This document shows, piece after piece, positions 61,736 through 64,000 of a stretch of DNA of 64,000 nucleotides. The stretch is from Pedobacter endophyticus. Lineage in GTDB: Bacteria; Bacteroidota; Bacteroidia; Sphingobacteriales; Sphingobacteriaceae. A program made the translations under genes and the position numbers. Where the stretch lies: the NCBI RefSeq assembly GCF_015679185.1, contig NZ_CP064939.1:1116001-1180000 (forward strand), read 5' to 3'. Below the pieces are notes generated by a model. That model had not been told where the DNA came from, ran no database searches, and saw only the letters and a program-made list of their open reading frames with translations. Numbering within the stretch: position 1 is the first letter of the stretch; every line of letters starts with the position of its first letter.

Positions 61736-62085
61736 AAACCATAATTAGTACTTATATTTAAGTACTTGACAGTAATCCGATAAAATTTATAGCTTTTTAC
61801 AAACATTTGTATGTAGTTTAAACGTGCTTTAATCCTATTAGAAGATATAACAAAGCCTTGAGGTGTTCTCGATCAGCGAAACAAGGAATTTGTAATCATT
61901 CCAAGCACTGGGCTAAAATCAGTGACAAGCACTGCGAAAGACGAAATGCGGCGCAACTATTGGTCACCTTCAGACATCCAGGTCTGGAACAGGCGTAATA
62001 TCCTATTTGCGCACGGAACATCAGGTAAAACCTATCTAGCAAAATTTTGTTGATTTGGTGAACCGGAAAAAAGGATTGCTTATAA
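61736..62085. other. Intergenic stretch upstream of the DUF3891 gene
   Basis: About 350 bp. A broken piece, MRRNYWSPSDIQVWNRRNIL, is readable at about 61948-62010, but it ends in a stop and has no match I recognise. Nothing else was seen. Confidence 0.3.
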
Positions 62086-62799
62086 ATGATCGCAAGATAT
62101 GAGGAAAAAGGCTGGCAGATTATTACCCAGCGGGCGCATGGGCTGCTCGCCGGACAAATATGCGCCAGGTGGAGGCTCGCGGACCGACCCGAAAAATGGG
62201 TGGAGACCGTCATCGCCACAGCTGAACATGATGATGTTTTCAATGAATTTGAACGCAATCCCCTGATCGATGATAACGGAGCGCCGATCAACTTCAAACA
62301 GACCAGATTTGACCTAGACTGCTCGACTAGATTGATGGATATGGCAACAACCAAGAGCCGGTTTACAGCTTTGCTCACAGCCCGGCACATCTGCTTTGTC
62401 CATGGAAGCGATCCATTGGCCAAAAAGTTTATTGTAGATCTAAAAAAGCAAGAGCGGCAATGGCTCAAGGATGCGGGAATCACAAAAAAATCTATTGATA
62501 TGACCTATGCGCTTCTGGAATTTTGCGATGCCCTTTCATTGCTGATCTGTCAGTGGCAGATCCCGCCAGAGGGCCGGCGGGTGGAGATCAGCTCCGGGCC
62601 GGACGGAACTTCCTATTTCCTCTACCAAAAAGAAGCAGCGATCATTGTGGAGCCCTGGCCTTTTGAAGCAGAGCGTTTTTCAGTCAGTTATGAAATCAGA
62701 ACGATAAAACAGCTCAGGTTTCGAAGTGATGAAGAGTTCAGGTCACAGCTGAAAGCTTCAGCTGCTGAGAACAATAATCAGGTAATTTCGCGTTCATAG
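62086..62799 (+). CDS. DUF3891-family protein
   Basis: 237 residues. The start MIARYEEKGWQIITQRAHGL and the text GQICARWRLADRPEKWVETV, IATAEHDDV, NFKQTRFDLDCSTRLMDMAT and RHICFVHGSD match DUF3891 (MIxRxxxxGWxLITQxxHAxLAGxLAxxW with a conserved EHD and H). The function is unknown; the conserved His/Asp positions suggest metal binding. It is alone in its orientation, with no partner gene. Confidence 0.85.
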   Translation: MIARYEEKGWQIITQRAHGLLAGQICARWRLADRPEKWVETVIATAEHDDVFNEFERNPLIDDNGAPINFKQTRFDLDCSTRLMDMATTKSRFTALLTARHICFVHGSDPLAKKFIVDLKKQERQWLKDAGITKKSIDMTYALLEFCDALSLLICQWQIPPEGRRVEISSGPDGTSYFLYQKEAAIIVEPWPFEAERFSVSYEIRTIKQLRFRSDEEFRSQLKASAAENNNQVISRS

Positions 62800-63721
62800 C
62801 GAAACATAAAACAGCCAAAAACGGGGAAATCTTTACATTTTTCATGGGACTTTATACAGCGGGTTTAACAACTAGGCGGTCCATTCAATAATGTTACATA
62901 TAGTATAATTATTCTACGCCGATAATATCTTACTTATAGGAAAACCTTAATGATGAAAGTTATCGATACGCCCTCAAACAATCCCGGAGATGTAAACAAA
63001 AGAAAGCATGAACTCGGGGGAAGCCTGGGCGTATTTCAACTATTGACCAGTCATCTCTCGAAGGAGAGTGAGCTCAAATGAGCGTACTTTGGAAATACTG
63101 GAAATACTGATTTCTCTGCTTGAGAGATCGCTGGAGCTGAACGACAGTAAGGACAGATGACCACTAGATAACTAATCTCTTCTGCATGTAAGCAATGGCG
63201 TGCCCCGAGTCTTCCGTCAAAACTGAACTTTTGAAAATGATATTGTACTATATTGGAATCTTTCCAGATTACACGAATGTTGAGCCGGGAATTTGGGCCA
63301 CATCTAATTGCCTAAGTACTTAAAAAGTTTGAAAGCGAAGCCTATGTAAAAACTTTCGAAACATTTCGCCCAATCGACTGGACTGAAAAGCACTTTCTAA
63401 CAAGCGGCACCAGATCCTTCCCAAGCATGCGATATGCGTCCACATATGGAATAATCTAAGGCGCATAAACAAGTCCAACAAAAACATCACATACTCTCCA
63501 GATGCAATCTATAATCAGTTGAAATCGAATCGTGCAGGATTAAGCATATACGACACCTAGACCGATTACTGGCAGACTTTTATTTAGAGTATTTACCGTC
63601 GATTTTGTTGCCAAATTAACATAATGAGCATTGTCGCAACAAAGAGACTCGTTACATCCAGAACATTTAAGGATAGTTCATTTGTTTAAATCACTAATTC
63701 CATAAATCTTTGGGTTACTGA
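62800..63721. other. Long stretch without a recognisable gene
   Basis: About 920 bp with many stops in all frames. One small piece near 62950-63050 (DTPSNNPGDVNKRKHELGGS) reads like protein but is short and isolated. No RNA gene or array was seen. Confidence 0.3.
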
Positions 63722-64000
63722 ATCCAAAGGCTACCGTGTACTGGTCGTGGATCCGAAAAACGGAAAGCAATATGGGAAGTGCTTAAAAACGCATTCATTG
63801 AAGCACTTATGCCGAGTATTGACAATGAGATCTCCATCGCTTCGGTAGAAGAAGTAGAAGGAAAAGGCAAAAAGAAAAGCTTTTTTGGACGATTGTTTTC
63901 AGGGAAAGATGATGAAAAGAAGAAAGGACGGTCTGGGTTAAAGAAATACAAGACCATTAAAAATCGATACTGCCCATCACCACCCATCAACGGAAAGGTA
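63722..64000 (+). CDS. Partial frame open to the window end, unidentified
   Basis: From 63722 the + frame is open to the edge: RKAIWEVLKNAFIEALMPSI, DNEISIASVEEVEGKGKKKS, FFGRLFSGKDDEKKKGRSGL. No start codon fits well. A neighbouring frame just upstream reads ESKGYRVLVVDPKNGK, so an indel near 63765 may split one gene. The protein looks hydrophilic and Lys-rich. I do not recognise the family, and the rest lies outside the window. Confidence 0.4.
   Translation, partial: MQRLPCTGRGSEKRKAIWEVLKNAFIEALMPSIDNEISIASVEEVEGKGKKKSFFGRLFSGKDDEKKKGRSGLKKYKTIKNRYCPSPPINGKV

Noticed and set aside
63715..63990. 91-codon leftward frame at the right edge
   Set aside because: Phe/Ser/Pro-rich text with no features, antisense to the more protein-like + strand frame at 63722-64000.
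1..64000. tRNA or rRNA genes
   Set aside because: No TTCRA-type T-loop with a matching acceptor stem and no rRNA sequence was recognised on reading; a tRNA scan would be decisive.

Overview
The window looks like a Bacteroidota chromosome, most likely Sphingobacteriaceae (Pedobacter/Mucilaginibacter-like). The support is two SusC/SusD pairs, a Bacteroides-type tra/mob module with an RteC regulator, TAnnTTTG-type promoter motifs, an RteC/toprim-primase element backbone, a LytTR/LytS pair, a DUF6520 protein and an Hc1 histone-like protein. The assignment comes from gene content and not from a marker gene.

Region 1 (1-10.1 kb) is the left part of an integrative conjugative element, transcribed leftward: mobA/C-type accessory protein, MobB relaxase, ParA ATPase, DUF3408 protein, TraD-like protein, two TraE (DUF4134) paralogues, TraF (DUF4133), TraG (VirB4 ATPase), then three paralogous exported TraI-like proteins and the first 20 codons of the next exported Tra protein at the window edge. 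An oppositely oriented four-gene operon (782-2320) sits inside this tra operon. It encodes a three-TM membrane protein and three tiny proteins that share a KPIASGVRSEYR-type motif. I know of no described system with this layout, and it is the best candidate here for something new. A candidate oriT lies just upstream of mobA.

Region 2 (10.1-20.1 kb) is element backbone mixed with decay: a PUR (DUF3276)-RadC helix-hairpin-helix fusion without the nuclease domain, a frameshifted zinc-ribbon gene, a PAS/histidine kinase remnant, several tiny ORFs, RteC, a toprim primase, a second RteC-like protein and an alpha-CTD-like small protein.

Region 3 (20.4-28.1 kb): a Crp/Fnr-type regulator, a MauE-type membrane protein and a DUF6520 protein face a leftward tlpA-susC-susD operon across a shared bidirectional terminator. 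No glycosidase is present, so the ligand is unlikely to be a plain polysaccharide.

Region 4 (28.4-30.6 kb) holds an XRE regulator, two pseudogene remnants (one a DUF5107 protein) joined together, and 22-bp tandem repeats resembling the end of an IS21-type element.

Region 5 (30.66-49.1 kb) is a near-complete sialic-acid utilisation locus. In transcription order it encodes SusC, SusD, NanA lyase, kelch mutarotase (NanM-like), an MFS permease, a GH33 sialidase, a double-SGNH sialate O-acetylesterase, an N-acylglucosamine 2-epimerase and an SGNH-GH20 hexosaminidase broken by a single frameshift. A divergent FadR-type GntR regulator has a candidate operator. Together these genes predict release, de-O-acetylation, import, anomerisation and lysis of Neu5Ac to ManNAc plus pyruvate, then ManNAc to GlcNAc. 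A GH16 enzyme and an orphan LamG tail follow.

Region 6 (49.3-64 kb) is sparse: a lipoprotein nuclease, a cold-shock gene behind a 30-bp perfect palindrome, two ECF sigma factors (one with a cognate membrane anti-sigma), LytTR/LytS, Hc1, DUF3891, several decayed genes and long stretches with no recognisable gene.
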